From NCBI GenBank assembly GCA_030403585.1, contig JAUEPE010000040.1:1-57056 (forward strand): a stretch of 57,056 nucleotides of DNA. Reading direction: 5' to 3'. This stretch comes from Frankia sp. RB7. Lineage in GTDB: Bacteria; Pseudomonadota; Alphaproteobacteria; Rhizobiales; Xanthobacteraceae. A program made the position numbers and the translations under genes. Below, piece after piece: positions 32,788-40,727 of the stretch. The stretch's first letter is position 1. Each line of letters starts with the position of its first letter. The notes beneath the pieces were generated by a model. The model worked only from the letters and a program-made list of their open reading frames with translations, was not told the DNA's origin and searched no databases.

Positions 32788-32984
32788 TCGTCGCGCGAGA
32801 GATCGCCGGGCTTCGTCGGGATGTCCAGGGTGCCGCCGTCGCCGTGAACGAGATCGCGGTCTCCATCTTCCGTCTTGTCGGCGTCCGCGATGATCGCCTC
32901 TCGCATGTCGCGTTCGTGGTCCTTGCGCGGCGCGGGTTCCGGCAGGTTGCGCGCGGTTTTTTGTGGCATGTCTTTTTGTGTCAT
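32784..32984 (-). CDS. Small highly charged hypothetical protein
   Basis: A 66-residue hydrophilic protein starting MTQKDMPQK, rich in Asp, Lys, Arg and Glu, probably disordered. AGGAGG lies 2 nt before the ATG at 32984. The frame could start further upstream (33074) but without a better site. It overlaps the end of the VOC gene by 4 bases. Confidence 0.55.
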   Translation of the reverse strand: MTQKDMPQKTARNLPEPAPRKDHERDMREAIIADADKTEDGDRDLVHGDGGTLDIPTKPGDLSRDD

Positions 32985-33074
32985 GGCCTCCTGACCGGTC
33001 AACGCGCCCCGTGCGGCTTCGTTTCTCAGTCGACGGCAGCCCTGCAAGGGCTCCCGGTTATTGCGGCTCTCCAA

Positions 33075-33347
33075 TTAATAAGGGCTGAGCACACTGCCGA
33101 TGAATTCCTCCTTTTCGCCGGGCGCATAACCCTGACAGGAGCCGTAATACGCTTCCGGCTTGTCACAGGGTTTGGCGGACCGGCCGTGTTGACGCGGCGC
33201 ATAGGCGAAACCCGAAACTCGGCCTGATGAGTCCATGTGATGGTGGGGACGAACCACCGCGTGCCGGCGGTGCCCATCATGCACAGTCGCCGCGTTCGCG
33301 AACCCGCACAGGCTTATCAAAACGCTCATGGCCAAGATCGAACGCAT
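33075..33347 (-). CDS. Secreted His-rich hypothetical protein
   Basis: A 90-residue protein with a signal peptide (MRSILAMSVLISLCGFANA) and a mature part containing RPHHHMD and several His and Arg. Two ATG codons are close; the one at 33347 is preferred because AGGAGG lies 9 nt upstream, whereas the ATG at 33356 touches it. It may bind metal through the His cluster, but this is a guess. Confidence 0.6.
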   Translation of the reverse strand: MRSILAMSVLISLCGFANAATVHDGHRRHAVVRPHHHMDSSGRVSGFAYAPRQHGRSAKPCDKPEAYYGSCQGYAPGEKEEFIGSVLSPY

Positions 33348-33450
33348 CACCTTCATCCTCCTGGGAGTTTCGCCCCGCCGGCAACCAATGATTGCCGTGA
33401 TGCAGCGTTCCAAAGCAACGCGGCTTCTTGCGCCGATACGTTGGTTTGCA

Positions 33451-33486
33451 AAAAGAAACCGCGCTGCCGGGCAGGGCAGCGCGGTT
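33451..33486 (-). terminator. Intrinsic terminator behind the MXKDX gene
   Basis: On the minus strand a 12-bp perfect stem (AACCGCGCTGCC and GGCAGCGCGGTT) is followed by TTTCTTTTT. It is 24 nt after the stop of the MXKDX-repeat gene. Confidence 0.8.
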
Positions 33487-33509
33487 GGGCAAGCCGTGAG
33501 GAGGTCGGC

Positions 33510-33761
33510 TTACTTGGACATTCCGTCCTTCTTCATGCCGTCTTTCTGCATGGAGTCCTTCTTCATGCCGTCCTTGGTCATGCCGTCCTTGGACATGCCG
33601 TCGTTGCTCATGCCGGTGGTGCCCTTGGTCATGGAGCCCTTCTCCATGCCGGACTGCTCCGTGCCGGGCTTCGAATCACCCTGCTGGTTGACGGCACCCT
33701 GAGCGAAGGCAGAGCCGCACATCAGGGCGAGGGCGGCGGTAGCGACGATGATCTTTTTCAT
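33510..33761 (-). CDS. Secreted pentapeptide MXKDX-repeat protein
   Basis: An 83-residue protein with signal peptide (MKKIIVATAALALMCGSAFA) and a mature part of tandem five-residue units such as GMSKD, GMTKD, GMKKD and SMQKD (about residues 38-83). This is the pattern named pentapeptide MXKDX repeat protein (TIGR02953). The alternating Met and Lys-Asp could bind metals such as copper or be a surface polymer; neither is shown. AGGAG lies about 9 nt upstream of its ATG. Confidence 0.85.
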   Translation of the reverse strand: MKKIIVATAALALMCGSAFAQGAVNQQGDSKPGTEQSGMEKGSMTKGTTGMSNDGMSKDGMTKDGMKKDSMQKDGMKKDGMSK

Positions 33762-33919
33762 GGGAAACTCCTGGTTGCTATGTGCAGGGCCAACGGGAGC
33801 AACCGAGCGCCGTTCCTACCAACCAGGTGAAGAGCGGAAGATATTCTCTTTAAGTTCCTGAAACCGATCGTGACGTTGTCCGTAGCCGCCGGAATTTCGT
33901 CGGGTCGGCGCAACCGCCT

Positions 33920-34174
33920 TTATCGGAGACGCGGACTGCGCTCCGGATGAGCCGGCTGTTGCACATAAGGGTTCGAAAGGCACATGGCGGAAAGGCCGGC
34001 AGCGGACGCTCGGCATTCGTCCCACGAAGCATACTGGCATGAAATGTTGCTGGAACCGCCCCACTGCCATCTCTGCATGCACACCGGAGCATTGCCGGCG
34101 AACCGTTGCGCTGAGGCGGGAGCGGCCACAGCTAGTGTGATTCCGACCAGGAGGAGAGTGGGAAGCGCGCGCAT
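33920..34174 (-). CDS. DUF3551-type secreted small protein
   Basis: An 84-residue protein with signal peptide (MRALPTLLLVGITLAVAAPA-SAQ) and a mature part with several Cys and Trp (VCMQRWQWG, ISCQYASWDEC, SAMCLSNP). The spacing matches the DUF3551 family frequent in Bradyrhizobium. GGAGTG precedes the ATG. Function unknown; the Cys probably form disulfides. Confidence 0.75.
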   Translation of the reverse strand: MRALPTLLLVGITLAVAAPASAQRFAGNAPVCMQRWQWGGSSNISCQYASWDECRASAAGLSAMCLSNPYVQQPAHPERSPRLR

Positions 34175-34216
34175 GATTGCACTCCGGGGGTTCGCAGATT
34201 CATTGCAATATAGGCT

Positions 34217-34303
34217 TTGACACGTCGGGCAAAACACCTCCACAATCACATCATCGACAAGTCTGGTTCAGCCCGCGCGGGACGCATCCGCCGCGGGCTT
34301 TTT
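34217..34303 (+). ncRNA. Mini transcription unit, copy 3 (candidate small RNA)
   Basis: TTGACA (34217-34222), 18 bases, CACAAT (34241-34246), a shared CATCATCG start and a terminator hairpin with T-run (34270-34303). It lacks the upstream and downstream extensions of copies 1 and 2, which marks the promoter, short RNA and terminator as the conserved core. Confidence 0.5.
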
Positions 34304-35452
34304 GATTCCGCAGGTCCGGCCTGGCGTCAAGGAGGAACGAGTCGACGGCCGCGGCTCTTGTACGCGCAGGAGATGCTGACAGACATCCAGATCGCCGTGC
34401 TCTGCGACATCGGCCGGTCCATCGCCTTCAGCGTTGCCAAGCGGGAGGAGCTGTTCCGGCTCATCACCGACGGCTACGTGCAGAAGGATGGCGACACGTT
34501 TGAGCTCACCTCCAAGGGAGAAGCGGCCGTGGTGGATCGCGGTGCGGGGTTGAACGAGGGGTGATGTCGCTCTCGAGGTTGGCATTTCCGCCCACTGGCT
34601 TGAGCGGAGTGTCATTTTGGTCGGCGTACAGATCGCCGTCGGTTGACGCGCCCGCAGATCAACGTCGTCCCAAGCGGTGGTAGGAGAATTCATGAGATTT
34701 TGCAGCGCGGCAGACAGGCCGTCGGCATAGTCGTCGTCGACGACGTAGAATGGTTTCCAGCGGATATCTTCATCTTTGAGCGGCCACAGGGGACGGAGAT
34801 GTCTGGACAGTCCATTGAGCTCGTATAGAGCGTAAAGCTCGGTGGACGTGGTGGCAAAGACGTAGATGAGCAGTTGCCTCAGACCGAAGGTAATTGTTTG
34901 CGTGTTCTTTCGTCGCGTATCTGATGGCAGTGGAGAATCGAACGGAACAAGTCCCGCTGAGTGACGGTAAAGCGCGGATTGCCATTTAAGGCCATTGTGC
35001 ATGCCAATCCAGATGCGAAAGCCAGACGGTATTTCTCGCGTCGCCTTAAAGCGATCTCTCGCTTCTTGATCAAATAACGGGTCGGGCGGCGAATTGCGTG
35101 TTGATGCATGCTCCGAGACTAAAGCTTTGAGCACGATCCATTCCGTGAGTGTCCATCTTGATGATCGATCAAGGAGCGTTGGCTGACCATACATAAGAGG
35201 GAGAAGGATTGGTTTGACGGCGGTTTCCATTGCGCTCATCCAGACCGTGTTGCAATCCATGCATACGGCTTTAATTTTCTTCCCCTTTACGCTGCCCTGT
35301 CTGGTTCGCTCCATCATTGCATCGTCTATCGGCACATTCTTGTTTCTGAAGTTGTGCATGAACTCCACGTAGGAACTGCCGACTCCGCCCGGTAAGGGCC
35401 AATCTCGTCGTGTCCTTCTACTTCGCCAAACGAGGCTTCGAGAACGTTGCAA
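34268..35452 (-). pseudogene. Degenerate HNH-like protein gene
   Basis: The open frame encodes a recognisable core at about 34580-35390. The segment AVCMDCNTVWMS, then METAVKPILLPLMYGQP and LTEWIVLKALVSEHAS match a family of bacterial proteins that normally have an N-terminal Cys-x-x-Cys and a Glu-His motif. Here the N-terminal part is absent: there is no proper start (a TTG begins the frame), and the expected zinc-binding half is not readable upstream. After about residue 290 the frame runs antisense through the next gene without the family's ending. G+C looks lower than around it. Most likely a broken acquired gene. Confidence 0.6.
34373..34564 (+). CDS. Small winged-helix-like protein
   Basis: A 63-residue protein MLTDIQIAVLCDIGRSIA followed by DGYVQKDGDTFELTSKGEAA. 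Two helices and a possible beta-wing resemble a minimal winged helix, like the protein at 5283-5504. AGGAG touches the ATG; an in-frame TTG at 34358 is an alternative start. It lies right after mini-unit copy 3 and opposite the degenerate HNH-like frame. Confidence 0.55.
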   Translation: MLTDIQIAVLCDIGRSIAFSVAKREELFRLITDGYVQKDGDTFELTSKGEAAVVDRGAGLNEG

Positions 35453-35465
35453 GGATCATCAAGCG

Positions 35466-35765
35466 GTGAAGATGCCAGACGACGAGATCAGGGCCATCGT
35501 CGCCGAGACCCTGGCCGAGCAGCACAAGCTGCAACAGGACAGCGTCGATGCGATTGTGTTGAAGGCGGTGGCGTCGGTGCTGGCTTCCTTTGGAATCGAG
35601 GATGATGACCGGAAGGAGGTAAGGGCGGATTTCCAACACCTGCGGCGGTGGCGAAAAAGCGTGGAGCAGGCGCTGAGCTACACCTTCAAGGCCGTGATCA
35701 CAGTGATCGCCACCGGCCTGATGGGAGCCGTCTGGCTCGGCGTGAAGGTCGTGCTGAGCAAGTGA
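35466..35765 (+). CDS. Small phage-like membrane protein
   Basis: A 99-residue protein with a charged helical N-terminal part and one C-terminal membrane helix (KAVITVIATGLMGAVWLGVK). The plan resembles small phage or gene-transfer-agent proteins (DUF6127-like, from memory). It begins at a GTG at 35466 after AAGGA, or at the ATG at 35472. It is adjacent to the degenerate HNH-like gene, on the opposite strand. Confidence 0.55.
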   Translation: MKMPDDEIRAIVAETLAEQHKLQQDSVDAIVLKAVASVLASFGIEDDDRKEVRADFQHLRRWRKSVEQALSYTFKAVITVIATGLMGAVWLGVKVVLSK

Positions 35766-35842
35766 GCTCCTCGTGGCGGTGGTGTCCGCGAGGCTGGTCA
35801 AGGTCGTTCTGTTCCGCTGGGGCATGCCATGAACAAAATCGT

Positions 35843-36256
35843 ATGATCGATGCATCCGATGATGACGTTGCCGAGACCTTGGCTGATCTGCATCGGCTGA
35901 CGTTCCTCGATGCGGCGGCCATACCGGATTTCGATCTCGGGGCGTGGTGGCTTGCCTATTACGGTGATGATCCCGTCGCCTTCGCAGACGTTGTGCCGTC
36001 CACCCATGCGCGAAATTGCGGCTACTTCTCGAGAGTTGGTGTCTTGCAGCCGCATTGGGGCAGGGGACTTCAGCTCAGGTTGATGCGGGCGATCGAAGCG
36101 CGGGGGCGGCACATCGGATGGGACGGTATCGTTTCGGATACAACGGATAACAATTTCTCTGCGAACAATTTCATCAAGGCGGGTTATCGGCTCTTCGAAC
36201 CCGAGGTACCCTGGGCCTGGTCGCATACGCTCTATTGGCGAAGGTCGCTTCGCTGA
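35843..36256 (+). CDS. GNAT-family acetyltransferase
   Basis: A 137-residue GNAT-fold protein. The central strand and acetyl-CoA-binding loop are seen as RVGVLQPHWGRGLQLRLMRA, with a later SANNFIKAGYRLF resembling GNAT motif B. It would transfer acetyl groups from acetyl-CoA to an amine. The ATG at 35843 has no clear ribosome-binding site, and upstream in-frame sequence belongs to another gene's frame, so the start is the least certain point. Substrate unknown. Confidence 0.72.
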   Translation: MIDASDDDVAETLADLHRLTFLDAAAIPDFDLGAWWLAYYGDDPVAFADVVPSTHARNCGYFSRVGVLQPHWGRGLQLRLMRAIEARGRHIGWDGIVSDTTDNNFSANNFIKAGYRLFEPEVPWAWSHTLYWRRSLR

Positions 36257-36279
36257 CCAGGGATTTCCTGTGGAGCAGA

Positions 36280-36383
36280 ACGTTGCCTTTCGCAACGTCA
36301 ATGGCGGGCGCCAGCGCTGGCGCGGCCTTGTTCACCTGGAACGCTCGAGGACCCGGCAGCTTGACCGCTGCCGGGTCCTTTTT
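36280..36383 (+). ncRNA. Structured RNA candidate ending in a terminator
   Basis: Three hairpins in a row: ACGTTGC-CTTTC-GCAACGT (36280-36298), the 16-bp palindrome GCGCCAGCGCTGGCGC (36308-36323), and a terminator. The 104-bp segment lies between the GNAT gene and the CoA-transferase gene. It could be the 3' end of the GNAT message, a small RNA, or an attenuating leader. The promoter was not identified. Confidence 0.4.
36349..36383 (+). terminator. Strong intrinsic terminator
   Basis: A perfect 12-bp stem GGACCCGGCAGC and GCTGCCGGGTCC with a 6-base loop is followed by five T residues. It lies 92 nt after the GNAT stop codon and 109 nt before the CoA-transferase start. Confidence 0.9.
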
Positions 36384-36492
36384 GCGTATTGAAGCGTTGC
36401 TGCTGAAGCACTTGCGAAGTCGGGTCCGCCGGGCTTTAAGTTCGCTTGCAGGAAATTCGGCGAGCACAAGCCGATGTAAGGGAGCCACTGGG

Positions 36493-37761
36493 ATGTCCAC
36501 CAAGCCTCAATTGCCGGAACGTCCCTCGCGGGCGGCGGGAGGACCAACCGCACTTGACGGTCTGCTGGTCGTCGATTTCACGCGCGTGGTCGCGGGTCCC
36601 GCCTGCACTCAGACGCTCGCCGATTTCGGCGCGCGCGTCATCAAGATCGAGAACCCCGATGGCGGCGACGACACGCGCGCCTATGAGCATGCTGACATCG
36701 GCGGCGAAAGCGCGGCCTATCTCAGCCTGAACCGCAACAAGAGCGGCATTGCGCTCGATCTCGCCGTGCCGGAGGCGCGCGAGATCGCACTGGATCTGAT
36801 CCGCATGGCGGACGTGGTCGTGGAAAATTTTTCCAGCGGGGTGATGAAGAAGTTCGGCCTCGATTACGAGGCTGTTGCGCCGCTCAATCCTCGACTTGTC
36901 TATTGTTCGATCTCTGCCTACGGACGCACCGGGCCGTTCGCCTCGCGTCCCGGCTTCGACCCCATCACGCAAGCCGAGAGTGGCTTCATGTCGCTCAACG
37001 GGTTTGCCGATGGCCCGGCGGTTCGGACCGGCCCGCCGATTGTCGACATGGCGACGGGGATGTCGGCCTGCAATGCCATCCTGCTGGCGCTATTGGCGCG
37101 GGATCGGCTCGGCCGCGGACAACATGTCGAGGTTGCCCTGTTCGACGTCGCCATGGGGATGACCGGCTTCTACGGCATGGCCTATCTGATCAATGGCGAG
37201 AACCCCGGACGGTTCGGTAATTCGCCGAGTGGCTCTCCCACCGTCGGCGTCTACGAGGCGTCGAACGGTCCGTTCTACATGGCCTGTGCCAACGATCGAT
37301 TGTATCGACGATTGGTGGTCGAGGTAATGAACCGCCCGGATCTCATCAACGAGCCGCAGTTCGCCACGCGAAGGGCTCGGTCCGAGAACAAGGAGATGCT
37401 GCGCGCAGCTATCGCGGAGGTGTTCGCGAGCGACACGCTCGAGAACTGGATGGCGAAGATGAAGCTGGCCAATATCCCGGTCGGCTATCTCCGCACCGTC
37501 GAGGAGGGGTTCAATGCGCCAGAGGCGCGCGAGCGCGCGCGCTTGAGCCGGATCCCGCATCGCACGGCAGAGTGGGTGCCTAATATCGAGCCGCCGATCA
37601 ATATGAGCCTGACAGCGGCGATAGATCCCGTAGCGGCGCCGCTGCTGGGCCAGCATACGGAGGGCGTCATGCGCGAGACGCTCGGTTACGACGCGGACCG
37701 GATTGCGGCTCTGGCCGAAAAAGGGGCATTTGGGTTGCGCAAGGCCACGACGTCGGACTGA
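36493..37761 (+). CDS. CaiB/BaiF (family III) CoA-transferase
   Basis: A 422-residue enzyme that moves CoA between carboxylic acids. The N-terminal motif LDGLLVVDFTRVVAGP is diagnostic, and the catalytic Asp is Asp156 in RPGFDPITQAESG. The ATG at 36493 is chosen because AAGGGAG lies 8 nt upstream; a longer frame begins in the GNAT gene. It is the first gene of the catabolic region, 64 nt before a two-component flavin monooxygenase. It probably activates or transfers CoA on an aromatic or dicarboxylic acid; the actual substrates are unknown. Confidence 0.87.
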   Translation: MSTKPQLPERPSRAAGGPTALDGLLVVDFTRVVAGPACTQTLADFGARVIKIENPDGGDDTRAYEHADIGGESAAYLSLNRNKSGIALDLAVPEAREIALDLIRMADVVVENFSSGVMKKFGLDYEAVAPLNPRLVYCSISAYGRTGPFASRPGFDPITQAESGFMSLNGFADGPAVRTGPPIVDMATGMSACNAILLALLARDRLGRGQHVEVALFDVAMGMTGFYGMAYLINGENPGRFGNSPSGSPTVGVYEASNGPFYMACANDRLYRRLVVEVMNRPDLINEPQFATRRARSENKEMLRAAIAEVFASDTLENWMAKMKLANIPVGYLRTVEEGFNAPEARERARLSRIPHRTAEWVPNIEPPINMSLTAAIDPVAAPLLGQHTEGVMRETLGYDADRIAALAEKGAFGLRKATTSD

Positions 37762-37825
37762 CCGTTGCACCAGCTTGATTTGGCATGGTTCCCGCCGCAT
37801 AAATGCGTGAGAGCGAGGGACACGA

Positions 37826-39055
37826 ATGGTGCCTGGTCAGGAGCCGAGCATGGGTCAGTCGGTAGCGACAGACTCCGGCGAACGAGCCTATGCGACGATG
37901 ATCGCCAAGGCCCGGTCGCTCGTGCCGCAATTGCGGGAACGCGCGGCCCGCACCGAGGAGCTGCGGCACCTACCGCCCGAGACCGAGCGGGACCTGCATG
38001 ATGCCGGCCTGTTCCGGATGCTTCAGCCGAAGCGCATTGGCGGCTCGGAGCTCGACTACGTCGCCCTGATCGATTGCGCCGAGCTGCTCGGTCGCGCCGA
38101 CGCGTCGGTGGCCTGGAATCTGGCCAATCTGGCAAGCCATCACTGGATGCTCGGCATGTTCGAGCAGCGCGCGCAGGATCTGGTCTGGGGCGGAGACCCG
38201 GACGTGCTGATCGCATCATCGTTCATCTTCCCCGCCGGCCGCGCTCGCAAGGTCGAGGGCGGATACCGGCTGCACGGAAGCTGGCCGTTCTCGTCGGGTG
38301 TCGGCTCCTGCGCGTGGAACATGCTTGCAAGCGTCGTTTCGTCCGATGACGAGGCCGACGGCATCGAATACCGCATCTTCCTGTTGCCCAATGCCGACTA
38401 CAAGATTCTCGACACCTGGAACGTCATCGGACTGCGCGGCACTGGGTCGTCGGATGTCGAAGTTAAGGACGCCTTTGTGCCCGAGCATATGACGGTCGCT
38501 GTTGGTGATTTGGCAGGAGGCGCAACGCCCGGAAGTAAGTTGAACCCCAATCCGCTGTACACGCTGCCGGTGTTCTCGCTGTTTCCTTACGTTCTCTCCG
38601 GCGTCGCACTCGGGAATGCGCAGGCCTGCCTCGACGACTATGCGGAGGTCGCGCGTCACCGCATCTCGACGTACAATCGTGCCAAGCTGAGCGACTTCCA
38701 AAGCACGCAAATCAAGATCGCGGAGGCTTCCGCCAAGATTGATGCTGCGCGCCTTATCATGCGCGCGGCCTGCATCGAGGCGATGGAGCACGCGCGAAAC
38801 AAGCACGCGCCTGACATGGCGATCAAGACCAGGTATCGGCGCGACGGGGCGTTCTCGGTCAATCTGTGCACGGATGCCGTCTCGATGCTGTTCGCGGCGA
38901 GCGGGGCGCGCGGCCTGTTCACGACGGGAGTGTTGCAGCGACAGTTCCGCGATGCGCACGCCATCAATTCGCACCTCGCATTCAATTTCGATGCGGCCGG
39001 AACTAATTATGGACGCGTGGCGCTCGGCCTGCCGTCCGAGAATCTCACGCTGTGA
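37826..39055 (+). CDS. Group D flavin-dependent monooxygenase, oxygenase component
   Basis: A 409-residue acyl-CoA-dehydrogenase-fold protein of the HpaH/HsaA-like hydroxylase type: ACAD N-domain (about residues 20-130), middle domain and C-terminal helical domain. LHDAGLFRMLQPKRIGGSEL and ASVAWNLANLASHHWMLG are typical of these FADH2- or FMNH2-dependent hydroxylases. It is followed 9 nt later by a flavin reductase, which fits a two-component system. GAGGGA precedes the start at 37826; a second ATG at 37850 is possible. GG-N10-GC with TGGCATG at 37781-37796 weakly resembles an RpoN promoter. The substrate is not known; an aromatic acid is likely. Confidence 0.78.
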   Translation: MVPGQEPSMGQSVATDSGERAYATMIAKARSLVPQLRERAARTEELRHLPPETERDLHDAGLFRMLQPKRIGGSELDYVALIDCAELLGRADASVAWNLANLASHHWMLGMFEQRAQDLVWGGDPDVLIASSFIFPAGRARKVEGGYRLHGSWPFSSGVGSCAWNMLASVVSSDDEADGIEYRIFLLPNADYKILDTWNVIGLRGTGSSDVEVKDAFVPEHMTVAVGDLAGGATPGSKLNPNPLYTLPVFSLFPYVLSGVALGNAQACLDDYAEVARHRISTYNRAKLSDFQSTQIKIAEASAKIDAARLIMRAACIEAMEHARNKHAPDMAIKTRYRRDGAFSVNLCTDAVSMLFAASGARGLFTTGVLQRQFRDAHAINSHLAFNFDAAGTNYGRVALGLPSENLTL

Positions 39056-39064
39056 GGCCGGCCG

Positions 39065-39628
39065 ATGAATGACCAGCCAAAGCAGCCGACCGCGCCCGAT
39101 CCAGCCAACGAGCTCGCGAGCGACAGCTCGCCGATTGATCCGCGTGATTTTCGCAACGCCCTCGGCGCATACGGAACGGGCGTAACGATCATCACAACCA
39201 CGGCCGCTGATGGAAAGCCATATGGCATCACCTGCAACTCGTTTGCGTCGGTCTCCTTGAATCCACCCCTCGTGCTCTGGAGCCTCGGAGTTTATTCCTC
39301 GAGCCTGAGCGTGTTTCAGAACGCCAGCCATTTCACTGTGCACGTGCTGGGCAGCTCGCAGCAGGCGCTCGCAAACAAGTTCGCAAAGTCGTCCGAGGAC
39401 AAGTTCGCTGGCGTGGACTGGGCGCCGGGCCTCGGCAACGCACCGGTGCTTGCCGAGAGCGTGGCCAATTTTCAGTGCCGATCCGTTAACCGCTATTATG
39501 GCGGCGATCACGTGATCTTTCTCGGTGCGGTCGAGGCCTATGCCTACAACGCAAAAGAGCCGCTGCTGTTTGCACGGGGCGCGTATGGCCGATTTCTGGC
39601 CGATGACGTGCGCAAGACGTCGCCGTAA
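39065..39628 (+). CDS. Flavin reductase family protein (two-component partner)
   Basis: A 187-residue HpaC/HsaB-like FMN-binding reductase. The segment VSLNPPLVLWSLGVYSSSLS and the earlier GVTIITTTAADGKPYGIT are characteristic. It would supply reduced flavin to the oxygenase encoded 9 nt upstream. The 25-residue N-terminal extension before the core is Pro/Asp-rich. GAGG precedes its ATG. Confidence 0.85.
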   Translation: MNDQPKQPTAPDPANELASDSSPIDPRDFRNALGAYGTGVTIITTTAADGKPYGITCNSFASVSLNPPLVLWSLGVYSSSLSVFQNASHFTVHVLGSSQQALANKFAKSSEDKFAGVDWAPGLGNAPVLAESVANFQCRSVNRYYGGDHVIFLGAVEAYAYNAKEPLLFARGAYGRFLADDVRKTSP

Positions 39629-39643
39629 GTGACGCTTGCCAGT

Positions 39644-40552
39644 TCAGAGATCTGTGGCCGAGAGCTTATAGATTTCCAGAGCGTCCGCGTCTGCGCCGCG
39701 TGCAGCTTTGGCCAGCCGAAAGATCTGTCCCGCGAGCGTTGCCATGGGCACCGGTGTTGACGTTGCCTGGGCGACATCAGCGACCGTATCGAGGTCCTTG
39801 AGCATCGTCGCGATGTGGCCGAGTGGTGGCGAGTGAATCCCCAGGACCATGCGCGGCACGAAGAGCTGAAGCGGGATCGAATCCGCAAAGCCGCCGGCGA
39901 GCGCTTCGGGCAGCCGGCTTGCATCAATTCCGGCATTCGAGGCTAGGCGCGTTGCTTCTGCGAGCACGGCCATTGCGCATCCGACGATCACCTGATTGCA
40001 AAGCTTCGTGGTCTGGCCCGCACCGGTCGGACCCATGTGGGTGAACCTTCGCGCCATGGCCAATACGTAAGTCCGAGCCCGCTCGATGTCGGAGGCCTCT
40101 CCACCAGCCATGATGGCAAGCGTACCTTCTTCGGCGCCCTTGGTGCCGCCGGATACCGGTGCGTCGATCCAGCCTGCGCCGTTCGCAGCTTTCAATCGTG
40201 CCGCAAGCTCGCGCGCGGCGTCGGGATGGATCGATGAGAAATCGACCACAAGCTTGCCTGCGCCGGGGGCTGCTGCAAAACCCTCCGGCCCGAAGATCAC
40301 CTCTTCGATGGCTGCGGCATCCGTCACACACATAAAGACGATGTCGCAGTTCGCTAGGAGGTCACGAGGCGTGCCCGCGCGCTTGGCGCCGGCCTCGACG
40401 AGCGCAGCGACCTTGCCTTCCGAACGGTTCCAGACGCTGACGGGATACCCGGCCTTGAGCAGGCGCCGGGTCATCGGCGTCCCCATCAATCCCAGGCCGA
40501 GATAGCCGAGCCTCTCGACGCCCTGCGGGTTTGCCTTGCTCGCATCAGCCAT
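39644..40552 (-). CDS. NAD(P)-dependent beta-hydroxyacid dehydrogenase (HIBADH family)
   Basis: A 302-residue enzyme with the nucleotide motif GYLGLGLMGTPM, the substrate motif DAPVSGGTKGAEEG, and the catalytic Lys in KLCNQV. The family oxidises 3-hydroxyisobutyrate, tartronate semialdehyde or related hydroxyacids. The ATG at 40552 follows GAAGGAAG; an upstream extension to 40897 runs into the ABC operon region and is rejected. It is convergent with the flavin reductase gene and divergent from the ABC substrate-binding gene. Substrate uncertain. Confidence 0.82.
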   Translation of the reverse strand: MADASKANPQGVERLGYLGLGLMGTPMTRRLLKAGYPVSVWNRSEGKVAALVEAGAKRAGTPRDLLANCDIVFMCVTDAAAIEEVIFGPEGFAAAPGAGKLVVDFSSIHPDAARELAARLKAANGAGWIDAPVSGGTKGAEEGTLAIMAGGEASDIERARTYVLAMARRFTHMGPTGAGQTTKLCNQVIVGCAMAVLAEATRLASNAGIDASRLPEALAGGFADSIPLQLFVPRMVLGIHSPPLGHIATMLKDLDTVADVAQATSTPVPMATLAGQIFRLAKAARGADADALEIYKLSATDL

Positions 40553-40727
40553 AGGTTGCTTCCTTCTGTCGCGGCGCACGCCGCGCGGCCGCTGCGCACC
40601 ATACATAACGCATCCCGCAGTGAAACCGACCGGCTTGCATGGCTTGCTTGATTGTTTGAACCATGAAACATTTGGGCTGGTCGGGTTGGGTGGCGTCGGT
40701 CGGCGCCGGAGCAACGGAGTGGGCACG

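Noticed and set aside
37781..37796. GG-N10-GC element before the flavin monooxygenase
   Set aside because: Spacing fits sigma-54 but the TT of the -12 box is CC; too weak for a separate feature.
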